Assembly (NCBI RefSeq): GCF_024172085.1
Contig: NZ_JAMZDZ010000001.1
Coordinates: forward strand, 4,092,001 to 4,156,000
Length of the DNA stretch: 64,000 bases
Reading direction: 5' to 3'
Source: Hamadaea flava
GTDB lineage: Bacteria; Actinomycetota; Actinomycetes; Mycobacteriales; Micromonosporaceae
Shown one piece after another: positions 7,299-14,927 of this stretch. The translations under genes were made by a program, and so were the position numbers. Position 1 is the first letter of the stretch, and each line of letters begins with the position of its first letter. The notes under the pieces were generated by a model. That model did no database searches. It had not been told where the DNA came from and saw only the letters and a program-made list of their open reading frames with translations.

Positions 7299-10151
7299 TT
7301 AGCCGGAGGGGGGAGGGGTCGCCGTGGGCGACGGCGACGCCCCCGCTGGGGGAGCCGAGGTGGCGGCCGAGAACGCCTGGACGGCGGCTTCCAAGTCGGC
7401 CAAGGCCTTCCCCTGGGCCACGAAGTCACCCGTACGCTGAGCGGCTTTCAGATCCGCGAGCGCCTTCTGGATCTTGGCGACCGCCGCCTGCACTGTGGAC
7501 GGGGATGACGGTGCGGCGCCGGCGAGCTGGGCGAGCGCCTCTTCCAGCGTGTCGGCGTACCCGATCTTCGTGCCGTAGAGCGCCAGGATCTTCCGGAGCT
7601 GCGGATACTTCGGGTCCGTGGTGTTGTTCACATAGAGCGGCTGGATGTAGAGCATGCCGTCGGCGTACGGGAGCGACAGCAGGTTGCCGCGCTGGACGTT
7701 CTTGCCCCAGATGTTGATGTCCGTACGCACCGCCTCCTGCCCCTCCATGAGCTGGGCGGCCTGGTTCGGCCCGGCGGTCTGGGTGTCCTTGGGCAGTTCC
7801 AGCACCCGGAGCCGGGGTTTCCCACCGGCGTATGACGCGGTGACGAGCGCCGCCAGGTTGTGCCGGTTGCCGCCCGGGGTCATCGCGGCGACCAGTTGGA
7901 ACTGCGGTTGCTTGTCGCCGGGGAACTGGGCGTAGAGGTAATAGGGCGGCTGTTTGGCGGTCTTGTCGGGCTGGGCCGGGTCGCTCGGCACCTTCCACTG
8001 GTCGCTGGCCGCGGCGAAGCTGGTCGCGTCGGCCACGTGATAGCGGGTGAGCAGGTCCCGCTGGACCTTGAACAGGTCTTCGGGGTACCGGAAGTGCGCA
8101 GCCAGTGCGGTCGGGATCGAGGCGTTCGGGGTGATGATCCCGCCGAACGCCTGGTTCCAGGCTTTCAGCACCGGGTCGTCCGGGTCGAATTCGTAGAGCG
8201 TGACCGTGCCGTCGTACGCGTCGACCGTCGCCTTGACGGAGTTGCGCAGGTAGGTGATCTCCTGCCCGGCCTGGGCTGTCGTGCCGGTGCCGGTCAACGC
8301 GTCGTTCGTGGCGTCGCGCAGGTTGACGCGCTGGGCGTACGGGTAGTGCGCGGAGGTCGTGTAGCCGTCCACGATCCACAGGACGCGTCCGTCGACGACG
8401 GCTGGGTAGGGGTCGCCGTCCAGGGTCAGGAACGGCGCGATCTTCTGTACGCGATCCCGCGGATCCCGCACGTAGAGGATCTTGGAGTCGTCGGTGACCC
8501 GGTCGTTCAGGAGGAACCGGGTCTCCATGTACGCCAACGAGTACAGGGTCTTCCGCCAGGCCGAGTCCAGGCGTACGCCGCCCGAGCCGGCGTAGGTGTA
8601 GTACGCCGCTTCGTCGGACGGCCGGTCGTACTCGATCGGCGCGTCGGTCGAGCCGCCGACGACGGCGTACTCGTCGAACCCTTCGCCGTAGTAGATCCGG
8701 GGTTCGGTGATGTCGAGCTGGTCGACCGCGGCCGAACAGTTCGACCCGGCCGCCGAGGTGCCGAGGAATCCGGAGACGAAGTACGGGCCGCCGCCGCAGC
8801 CCACCCGGTCGGCCGGCGCGGCGACCAGGCCGTACCCGTGGGTGTAGACCATGTGCTTGTTCTGCCAGTTGGCCTGCGGCCCGGTGAGCTTCGCGTAGTC
8901 GATCCCGCGCAGCCCGATCACGTAGTCGCCGGTCTGGCCCTTGACCGTGTAGCGGTCGACGTCCAGCTTGTCGCCGAAGTCGTACCAGGGCCGGACCTGC
9001 TGGAGCTGGGTGAACGACTCGTCGACGATCGCCGGGTCGAGCAGCCGCATGTTGCCGGCGATCGTCTGGTCGGCGAGCAACGTCGCGGGCGCCTCGGTGT
9101 TCGCCGAGTCGTAGCGTTCCACCGACATGTCGCCGAGCCCGTACGCGGCCCGCGTCGCCCGCAGCGCGTCCTGCACGTAGGGCTGTTCCAGCGTCGGGGT
9201 CTGGTTCACCTTGAACGTCTGCACCCACCACGGCACCACGCCGCCGATCGCGAACGCCGAGATGAGCAGCAGCCCGAGCGCGACGCCGGGCCAGACGAGG
9301 TTGCGGAGCACCGCGTTGGAGACGACGAGGATCGCGATCGCGACGACGATCGCCAGGTACGACAGGATCTCCTTGGCGGAGACGACCGCGTGGACGTCGG
9401 TGTAGCCCGCGCCGTTGAAGTCGTAGGTCGAGTTCCCGTCGAGGACCAGTGCGCTCTTGTCCAGCTCGTACGCCATCGCTTTCAACCCCACGTACGCCGC
9501 GATCAGGGCGGTCAGATGCGTACGCGCGCCGGGCGTGATCCGGTCGCCGCGCCCGCGAAGGCGTACGCCGCCGTAGACGACGTGCATCGCGGTCGAGCCC
9601 AGCAGCGCCAGGGTGATCAGGGTGAACCCGATGCCCAGCAGGAACTGCCAGAACGGCAGCTCGAAGACGTAGTACCCGATGTCGCGGTGGAACAGCGGAT
9701 CGGTCTGCCCGAACGGCTGCGCGTTGCGGAACAGCAGCCAGGTCTGCCAGTGCCCTTGGGCGGCGAGCCCGAACAAGGTCGCCACGATCGCGGCCGGCAG
9801 CACGAGCCAGCGGCCGAGCCGACCGGCCAGGGCGAACCGCATCCGGTCGAGCGTCTCCTCGGCCGGCGTACCGCCCGCGCCGGGCGGCATGAACGGGCGC
9901 AGGCGAACCGCCAGCGCGAGGTTGCCGATCAGGAAGAGGCCGGTCGCCAGGGTCGCCACGACGAAGAGCCCGACGCGAGTGCCGAGTTCCTTGGTGAGGA
10001 CCGCGCGGAAGCCGACCTCGTCGAACCACAGCCAGTCGGTCCACAGTGCGACGACCCAGCCGAGGACGAGCAGGAAGGCCAGCGAGCTGACGACCACCAC
10101 GAGGGCGGTGCGTCCGCGACGGCCCAGCGGGGGATGCTCAGCCAGAGTCAC
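7299..10151 (-). CDS. UPF0182-family large membrane protein
   Basis: A 950-residue protein matching the actinobacterial UPF0182 family (M. tuberculosis Rv3193c). The N-terminal third has about seven transmembrane segments (LVVVVSSLAFLLVLGWVVALW, VGLFVVATLATGLFLIGN and others). A large exported domain follows, with typical motifs such as DYVIGLRGIDYAKL and YTHGYGLVAAPADRV. The C terminus is acidic and then Pro/Ser/Thr-rich (PPAGASPSPTATPPPSG). The molecular function is unknown. The start is GTG at 10151. Together with the downstream-oriented PDZ protease it keeps the mycobacterial gene order. Confidence 0.9.
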   Translation of the reverse strand: MTLAEHPPLGRRGRTALVVVVSSLAFLLVLGWVVALWTDWLWFDEVGFRAVLTKELGTRVGLFVVATLATGLFLIGNLALAVRLRPFMPPGAGGTPAEETLDRMRFALAGRLGRWLVLPAAIVATLFGLAAQGHWQTWLLFRNAQPFGQTDPLFHRDIGYYVFELPFWQFLLGIGFTLITLALLGSTAMHVVYGGVRLRGRGDRITPGARTHLTALIAAYVGLKAMAYELDKSALVLDGNSTYDFNGAGYTDVHAVVSAKEILSYLAIVVAIAILVVSNAVLRNLVWPGVALGLLLISAFAIGGVVPWWVQTFKVNQTPTLEQPYVQDALRATRAAYGLGDMSVERYDSANTEAPATLLADQTIAGNMRLLDPAIVDESFTQLQQVRPWYDFGDKLDVDRYTVKGQTGDYVIGLRGIDYAKLTGPQANWQNKHMVYTHGYGLVAAPADRVGCGGGPYFVSGFLGTSAAGSNCSAAVDQLDITEPRIYYGEGFDEYAVVGGSTDAPIEYDRPSDEAAYYTYAGSGGVRLDSAWRKTLYSLAYMETRFLLNDRVTDDSKILYVRDPRDRVQKIAPFLTLDGDPYPAVVDGRVLWIVDGYTTSAHYPYAQRVNLRDATNDALTGTGTTAQAGQEITYLRNSVKATVDAYDGTVTLYEFDPDDPVLKAWNQAFGGIITPNASIPTALAAHFRYPEDLFKVQRDLLTRYHVADATSFAAASDQWKVPSDPAQPDKTAKQPPYYLYAQFPGDKQPQFQLVAAMTPGGNRHNLAALVTASYAGGKPRLRVLELPKDTQTAGPNQAAQLMEGQEAVRTDINIWGKNVQRGNLLSLPYADGMLYIQPLYVNNTTDPKYPQLRKILALYGTKIGYADTLEEALAQLAGAAPSSPSTVQAAVAKIQKALADLKAAQRTGDFVAQGKALADLEAAVQAFSAATSAPPAGASPSPTATPPPSG

Positions 10152-10188
10152 CCTGTCAGCTTAGGCATCAGGGGCCGTCGCGCACGCC

Positions 10189-10218
10189 TCTCAGCAGCTC
10201 GGCTCTCAGCAGCTCGGC
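10189..10218. repeat. 15-bp duplication over the PDZ protease stop codon
   Basis: TCTCAGCAGCTCGGC occurs twice in tandem (10189-10203 and 10204-10218). The second copy encodes the last residues and stop (Pro-Ser-Cys-stop) of the minus-strand protease. The first copy duplicates this just past the stop. Confidence 0.9.
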
Positions 10219-11222
10219 GTCGCCTTGCCCGCGCGGATGTCGGACAGCGCCTGCAACGCGCCGTCCAACGTCTCGACCTTGACCAGCTTCAGTCCCTTCA
10301 CCGCGTTGGCCTGGGCCTCCTCGCAGTTGCCGCCCGGGGTCAGGAAGAAGGTCGCGCCGTCGTCCTTGGCTCCGACCAGCTTCTGCGCGATGCCGCCGAT
10401 CACGCCGACATTGCCCTCGTCGTCGATGGTCCCGGTGCCGGCGATGACCTTGCCGCCGGTCAGATCCTCGGTGTTGAGGGTGTCGATGGTGCCCAGGGCG
10501 AACATCAGGCCGGCGCTCGGACCGCCGACGTTCTCCAGGTGGTAGGTGATCTCGAACGGGTGCGGCTGCTTGTTCTCGGCTGAGACGCCGATCCGGGGCG
10601 TGCCGTCGTCACCGGCCTTCGTGGTGATCTTCACCGTCTCGCTCGCGTCGCCCCGCTTACGGACGACGGTCAGTTCGGTGCCGACCGGCTTCGCGCGTAC
10701 CAGTTCTTGAAGCTTCTGGGTGGAGGTGACCTGCTGGCCGTCCACGGTCTGGACCACGTCGCCCGCGGCGAGCTTGCCGGCCGACGCGCCGTCCGAGGCG
10801 ACCTCCTTGACCGTGACCTGGACCGGGTAGCCGAGTTCCCGCAGCGCGGCCGTCTCCGCGCTGGACTGCGACTCCTGGAAGGCCTCCTTGTTCTCCTGCT
10901 CGACCTGCTCGTTGCTCTGGTCGGGCGGGTAGACCAGCTCGCGCGGGACGACCTTCTCCTGCGGGTCGAACCAGGCCTTGATCGCCGAGAGCAGGTCGAT
11001 GTCGTCGGTGACGTTCACCGTCACCATCCGCAGCTGACCGGTGCTCGTGCTGGTGGACGTGCCGGTGACCTGAATCACCTGCTTCTTGTCGTAGCTGCCG
11101 AGGGTGTTGAAGGTCGGTCCCGGTCCGAGGATCACGTACTTGACCGGCGCCTGACCGATCAGGAACACCAGCAGCGCGGCCAGCACGGCCCCCGCGACAA
11201 CGGTCCACCCGCGACGTCTCAT
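10206..11222 (-). CDS. PDZ domain, Lon-like (S16) membrane-anchored protease
   Basis: 338 residues. An N-terminal signal anchor (WTVVAGAVLAALLVFLIG) precedes an extracytoplasmic part. Near residues 140-200 there is a PDZ domain (VKEVASDGASAGKLAAGDVVQTVDG). The C-terminal Lon-like proteolytic domain has the serine motif GGPSAGLMFALG and the lysine in GGIAQKLVGAKDDG, so the Ser-Lys dyad looks intact. This is the YlbL/Rv3194c family, whose actinobacterial substrates are not settled. It shares the minus strand with UPF0182. Its ATG at 11222 diverges from the zincin-like gene across a 200-bp gap. Confidence 0.9.
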   Translation of the reverse strand: MRRRGWTVVAGAVLAALLVFLIGQAPVKYVILGPGPTFNTLGSYDKKQVIQVTGTSTSTSTGQLRMVTVNVTDDIDLLSAIKAWFDPQEKVVPRELVYPPDQSNEQVEQENKEAFQESQSSAETAALRELGYPVQVTVKEVASDGASAGKLAAGDVVQTVDGQQVTSTQKLQELVRAKPVGTELTVVRKRGDASETVKITTKAGDDGTPRIGVSAENKQPHPFEITYHLENVGGPSAGLMFALGTIDTLNTEDLTGGKVIAGTGTIDDEGNVGVIGGIAQKLVGAKDDGATFFLTPGGNCEEAQANAVKGLKLVKVETLDGALQALSDIRAGKATPSC

Positions 11223-11424
11223 GGCGACAACACTAGATCAGCGCTCCACGGTTCCTGTCCGCGTGCCCATAGGTCCGCACGAGCTTCAGCTTGTACGCCG
11301 GAGGCAGCTGAGCTGCCCGGGTTCGCCGGGGCGTCCGGCCGACGGCGAACGCACAGGGAACGTACAGCCAGGATCGGGGGCCTCCCTGAGTCAGTCGGAC
11401 TCAACTTCGCGTACCGTGGAGTAC

Positions 11425-12714
11425 GTGCCTGACACTCCTTTCGGCTTCAGCCTGCCGGGCGGGCAGCCCGACCCGAACGATCCGCAGCAGATGCAGCAGT
11501 TCCTCGCCGGTCTGCAGCACATGCTCGCGCAGAGCGCCGCCACCGACGGCCCGGTCAACTGGGACCTCGCCCGGCAGGTGGCGACCAGCCAGCTCAATTC
11601 GGCGGGCGGCGACCCCGGCGTCTCCCCGGCGGACCGCGCGGCGGTCACCGAGGCGTTGCGCCTGGCCGATCTGTGGCTGGAACCGCTGACGGCGTGGCCG
11701 ACCGGCCTGACGACGACGGCCGCGTGGAACCGCAACGAATGGCTCTTCCACACCCTCCCCGCGTGGAAGAAACTCTGTGACCCGGTCGCGTCCCGCATGG
11801 TCGGGGCGATGAGCGACCTCGTCCCCGAGGAGGCGCGGGCACAGCTGGGCATGATGCAGGGCATGTTGACCGCCTTGGGCAGCGCCGTCTTCGGCGGCCA
11901 GCTCGGGCAGGCGCTGGCCTCGCTCGCCGCCGAGGTGCTCTCCGCCGGTGACATCGGTCTCCCGTTGGGCCCGGCCGGCACCGGTGCGCTCGTTCCCGCC
12001 AACGTCCACGCGTACGGGGCAGGGCTGGAGATCGACCCGTCCGAGGTGCGCCTCTACGCCGCCCTCCGGGAAGCCGCTCACCAGCGCCTGTTCAGCCACG
12101 TCCCGTGGCTGCGCGGCCACGTCTTCGCCGCCGTCGAGGCGTACGCGGGCGGCATCCGCGTCGACCGCGACGCGATCGAGGAGGCGATGGGCCGCATCGA
12201 CCCGAGCGACCCGAGCTCGATGCAGGAACTCCAGATGGCCGGCATCTTCACGCCGGAGGACAGTCCGGCGCAGCAGGCCGCGCTGCGGCGGCTGGAGACC
12301 GTCCTGGCGCTCATCGAGGGCTGGGTGAGCCACGTCGTGGACACCGCGGCCGAGGGACGCCTGCCGAACGCGGCCAAGCTGGGCGAGGCGTTCCGCCGTC
12401 GCCGGGCCGCCGGTGGACCGGCCGAGCAGACCTTCGCCGCCCTGGTCGGGCTGGAGCTGCGGCCGCGCCGGCTGCGGGAGGCCGCCCGGCTCTGGGCCGC
12501 CCTGACCGAGCACCGGGGAGTCGCCGGCCGGGACGCCCTGTGGGGCCACCCCGACCTGCTGCCCACCGACGACGACTTCGCCGACCCCGAGGCGTACGCC
12601 GAGGGGCAGCTGTCGTTGGGCGATCTCGGCGACTTCGAGTCCGACCTGCGCAAGATGATGGAAGGCGAGTCGGGCTCGAACGACAAGCCCGACGACCCCG
12701 ACAACAAGAAGTAG
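11425..12714 (+). CDS. Zincin-like DUF2342 protein
   Basis: About 429 residues, related to M. tuberculosis Rv3195 and the DUF2342/zincin-like family. A glycine-rich start (PFGFSLPGGQPDPNDPQQM) is followed by a helical body. At the expected zinc helix the sequence reads LREAAHQRLFSHVPWLRGH: the HExxH position has Arg-Glu-Ala-Ala-His, so classical zinc ligation is doubtful. The C terminus is acidic. I start it at the GTG at 11425 because TACCGT (11412-11417) lies seven bases before it as a -10 element, implying a leaderless transcript. A start at 11416 is possible. Confidence 0.8.
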   Translation: MPDTPFGFSLPGGQPDPNDPQQMQQFLAGLQHMLAQSAATDGPVNWDLARQVATSQLNSAGGDPGVSPADRAAVTEALRLADLWLEPLTAWPTGLTTTAAWNRNEWLFHTLPAWKKLCDPVASRMVGAMSDLVPEEARAQLGMMQGMLTALGSAVFGGQLGQALASLAAEVLSAGDIGLPLGPAGTGALVPANVHAYGAGLEIDPSEVRLYAALREAAHQRLFSHVPWLRGHVFAAVEAYAGGIRVDRDAIEEAMGRIDPSDPSSMQELQMAGIFTPEDSPAQQAALRRLETVLALIEGWVSHVVDTAAEGRLPNAAKLGEAFRRRRAAGGPAEQTFAALVGLELRPRRLREAARLWAALTEHRGVAGRDALWGHPDLLPTDDDFADPEAYAEGQLSLGDLGDFESDLRKMMEGESGSNDKPDDPDNKK

Positions 12715-12745
12715 CCCTCGACCCCTCGACCCCGCCGCCCGCCTA

Positions 12746-12813
12746 CCGGTTGATCATGGAGTTGACTGCGGCCTCGACGGTGTGTCGGGGGTGCCGACTC
12801 CATGATCAACCGG
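12746..12813. terminator. Long inverted repeat between convergent genes
   Basis: CCGGTTGATCATGGAGT (12746-12762) is the exact complement of 12797-12813. The 34-base loop contains CTCGACGGTGTGTCG, resembling the core of the 57-bp repeat family. It separates the DUF2342 and YgjP-like genes, and probably works as a bidirectional terminator. It may be a diverged fourth copy of that repeat. Confidence 0.75.
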
Positions 12814-12836
12814 CGGTTGGACGGTGGTGGCGGGGG

Positions 12837-13370
12837 TCAGTCTTCGATGTAGGCGTTGCCGGCGACGGCTGCGACGCCTTCGAGGAAGCCCCGCGCCCGT
12901 TCGGTCTTCGGATAGCGGGCCACCAGCCGCCAGAAGGCCGCGCCGTGATTGGGCTCGATCAGGTGCGCCAGTTCATGGATGAGCACGTAGTCGCTGACCC
13001 AGAGAGGCATGTCACGCAGTCGATCGGAGAGCCGGATGGTCCGGTCGTCGGGTGAGCACGAGCCCCAGCGGCCGCGCTGATTGGAGACCCAGCGGACGCC
13101 GATCGGGAGCGCCTTGGCGTCGTAGTCGGCGAAGTATCGGGCGACGAGCTGGTTCGCCCGGGCCATCAGCGCATCGTCCGAGCGGGCGCCCTTTTTGTCC
13201 TTGGCTTCCAGCCTGGCCAGCATTTTGTCGACCCAGGCGGTTTCCTCGGCCCGGGAGAACTGGCTGGGTATGAGAACGACGACCGTCTCACCCTCGCGGT
13301 AGGCGGCAACCGTCCGGCGTCGGCGCTCACTGCGCCGCACCTCGACGACGGGCGTCCGGCTGTCCGCCAT
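12837..13370 (-). CDS. YgjP/WSS1-type metallopeptidase-like protein
   Basis: 177 residues with the YgjP-like (DUF45) architecture. An N-terminal beta region holds RRSERRRRTVAAYREG. A central motif reads RWVSNQRGRWGSCSPDDRTIRLS. The zinc site HELAHLIEPNHGAAFW gives the HExxH glutamate and two histidines plus the third His six residues on. It ends with a short helix. Relatives are cytoplasmic zinc peptidases of unknown substrate, often discussed with DNA-protein crosslink proteases. The ATG at 13370 diverges from the DUF5679 gene across 264 bp in which I see no further gene. Confidence 0.85.
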   Translation of the reverse strand: MADSRTPVVEVRRSERRRRTVAAYREGETVVVLIPSQFSRAEETAWVDKMLARLEAKDKKGARSDDALMARANQLVARYFADYDAKALPIGVRWVSNQRGRWGSCSPDDRTIRLSDRLRDMPLWVSDYVLIHELAHLIEPNHGAAFWRLVARYPKTERARGFLEGVAAVAGNAYIED

Positions 13371-13634
13371 TCGATGGCAGGTTCAGCTCACGCCGGCGGT
13401 GACGTTCAGCCGGTTCATGCGTTGGACGGTAGCGGGCGGAGTGCAGGGGTGCGCAAGACCTGTCCCACGCCTTTTTTCTTCGCAAAACTCGGGTACTGGA
13501 CAAAAGCGCCGAAGATCATCTCGGGCTCGCCCGGCGTGTCCCGGCGTACCTGACATATCCGAAGACGTGGGGAAGGCACACTTCCGGGCGAGCCTGTCGC
13601 ATATGGGCGGGCGAAAGGGCAACAGGAGGACATC

Positions 13635-13787
13635 GTGGCTGAGATGTACAACGGGTACTGCGTGAAGTGCAAGGAGAAGCGCGACTTCCAGGGCACCGTT
13701 ACTGTCTCGAAGACCGGAATGAGGATGGCGAAGGGCCCCTGCCCCGTCTGCGGGACCACGGTGAACCGCATTCTGGGCAAGGCCTGA
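13635..13787 (+). CDS. DUF5679 zinc-ribbon protein, 50 residues
   Basis: A 50-residue protein beginning with GTG at 13635 behind AGGAGG. Two cysteine pairs, CVKC and CPVC, about 25 residues apart, form a zinc ribbon. The ATCs around them (MYNGYCVKCKEKRDF and GPCPVCGTTVNRILGK) match the DUF5679 family, which is conserved in actinobacteria near this locus. Function unknown; nucleic-acid or ribosome binding would fit the size and charge. A 15-bp hairpin follows. Confidence 0.85.
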   Translation: MAEMYNGYCVKCKEKRDFQGTVTVSKTGMRMAKGPCPVCGTTVNRILGKA

Positions 13788-13800
13788 CAAGTCCGACTTC

Positions 13801-13838
13801 CGGGCCTCGGCTGTCGGTGACCAGACAGCCGAGGCCCG
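13801..13838 (+). terminator. Hairpin after the DUF5679 gene
   Basis: A perfect 15-bp stem (13801-13815 with 13824-13838) with an 8-nt loop starts 13 bases after the stop codon. There is no T tract. Confidence 0.75.
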
Positions 13839-13843
13839 AACCC

Positions 13844-13905
13844 TGTGGATAACCGGCCATTTTCTGTGGATAACCCGCGTCGGGTTGTGCATAACCTGTG
13901 GATCG
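13844..13905 (+). promoter_or_regulatory. Cluster of four DnaA-box-like sites
   Basis: TGTGGATAA, the complement of the TTATCCACA DnaA box, occurs exactly at 13844-13852 and 13865-13873. One-mismatch TGTGCATAA lies at 13886-13894, and TGTGGATCG at 13897-13905. All have the same orientation at 21, 21 and 11 bp spacing, i.e. two, two and one helical turns. The cluster is directly upstream of the gene starting at 13946. Confidence 0.7.
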
Positions 13906-13945
13906 GCCGGTGACGGGCGGCCGCGTACCGCCCAGAATCGCGATC

Positions 13946-14881
13946 ATGAGCCATCGCCGACAGTCCCGGCCGCTGCTGTTGCCGGGCGTACGCCCGCTCT
14001 GGCGGGATCGTCGGCGGGTGCAGCTCGGGCTGGATCAACGCCGGGCGGTCGTCCTCGAATTGGCGCACCCGTCGGCCGGTCGGCTGCTCGACCTGCTGGA
14101 CGGCTCGCGTACCGAACGAATGCTGCTGGACCAGGCCGCGTCGCTGGGCATGGGCGAGGACGCCACGCGTACCCTGCTGCGCGATCTGATGGACCGCGGT
14201 CTGGTGATCACCGCGGACACCCTGCTCCCGGCGGGGCTGCCGGCCGCGGACCGCGAGCGGCTGAGCCCTGAGGCGGGCGCGCTGGCGCTGGAGCAGCCAC
14301 CGCGGACGCCGGCGGAGGTGCTGCGGCGGCGAGCCCGGTCGCGGGTCGTGATCGGCGGTGGCGGACGGCTGGCCGGGACGGTGGCCGACGGGCTCCGCGA
14401 AGCTGGAGTACGCCGAGTCGCGGAAGCGATCGAGCCCCAAGCCCTGCTTCCCGATCGCGTCGGCGGCCCCCGAGTACGCGCGGGCGGCGCTGCCCTGCGG
14501 ATCGAGATCTCCGGCGGGCGGCTGCCGGCGATTCGATCTCTGCCCCTCTTGTTGGTGACGGTACGCGAAGCCGCCGTCACCGTCGGTCCGATGGTGGTCG
14601 CAGCTCACGGCCCCTGTCTGCGGTGCCTGGGCCTGCACCGGATCGACCGCGACCCGAGATGGCCGCACCTGGAGACCCAGCTGCCCGCGTCGATCGAGAC
14701 GGAGCCGCCGTGTTCGGCGGTGACCGTGCTCGCGGGAGCTGCGCGGACGGTCGCCGAAGCGCTCACCCTGCTCGATGGGGGGCCATCCGCGCTGATCGGG
14801 GCTAGTGTGGAGATCTCCGGCGCCGACGAGATCCGCCGACGGCGATGGGAGAGGCATCCGGCTTGCGCATGCCCGCCGTGA
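13946..14881 (+). CDS. ThiF/E1-like or TOMM leader-binding-like protein
   Basis: About 311 residues. An N-terminal winged-helix-like region (LLDLLDGSRTERMLLDQA) leads to a Rossmann-like stretch (RSRVVIGGGGRLAGTVADGLREAGV). The C-terminal half has a cysteine-rich zinc site CLRCLGLHRIDRDPRWP, closed by HPACACPP at the very end. This arrangement is seen in E1-like and cyclodehydratase-docking proteins and in M. tuberculosis Rv3196 at the same map position. No precursor-peptide gene is obvious nearby, so the peptide-modification role is only suggestive. ATG at 13946, 40 bp past the DnaA-box cluster. Confidence 0.65.
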   Translation: MSHRRQSRPLLLPGVRPLWRDRRRVQLGLDQRRAVVLELAHPSAGRLLDLLDGSRTERMLLDQAASLGMGEDATRTLLRDLMDRGLVITADTLLPAGLPAADRERLSPEAGALALEQPPRTPAEVLRRRARSRVVIGGGGRLAGTVADGLREAGVRRVAEAIEPQALLPDRVGGPRVRAGGAALRIEISGGRLPAIRSLPLLLVTVREAAVTVGPMVVAAHGPCLRCLGLHRIDRDPRWPHLETQLPASIETEPPCSAVTVLAGAARTVAEALTLLDGGPSALIGASVEISGADEIRRRRWERHPACACPP

Positions 14882-14927
14882 GGATGTCGGACCGATGATG
14901 GACGATCGGATGAGGGAGAATGGCCCG

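Noticed and set aside
7426-10044. 872-codon minus-strand frame inside the UPF0182 gene
   Set aside because: It is Arg/Pro/Gly-rich with no domain, lying in the +1 frame of a recognisable UPF0182 protein.
7860-10583. 907-codon plus-strand frame antisense to UPF0182
   Set aside because: Its composition (Arg/Gly/Val/Asp) and lack of any motif mark it as antisense shadow of a conserved gene.
13399-13665. Possible 88-codon gene upstream of DUF5679
   Set aside because: It overlaps the DUF5679 ribosome site and start, has poor coding bias and no recognisable pattern.
13844-13905. Chromosomal replication origin
   Set aside because: Only four boxes, no AT-rich unwinding region and no dnaA, dnaN, recF or gyr genes around it.
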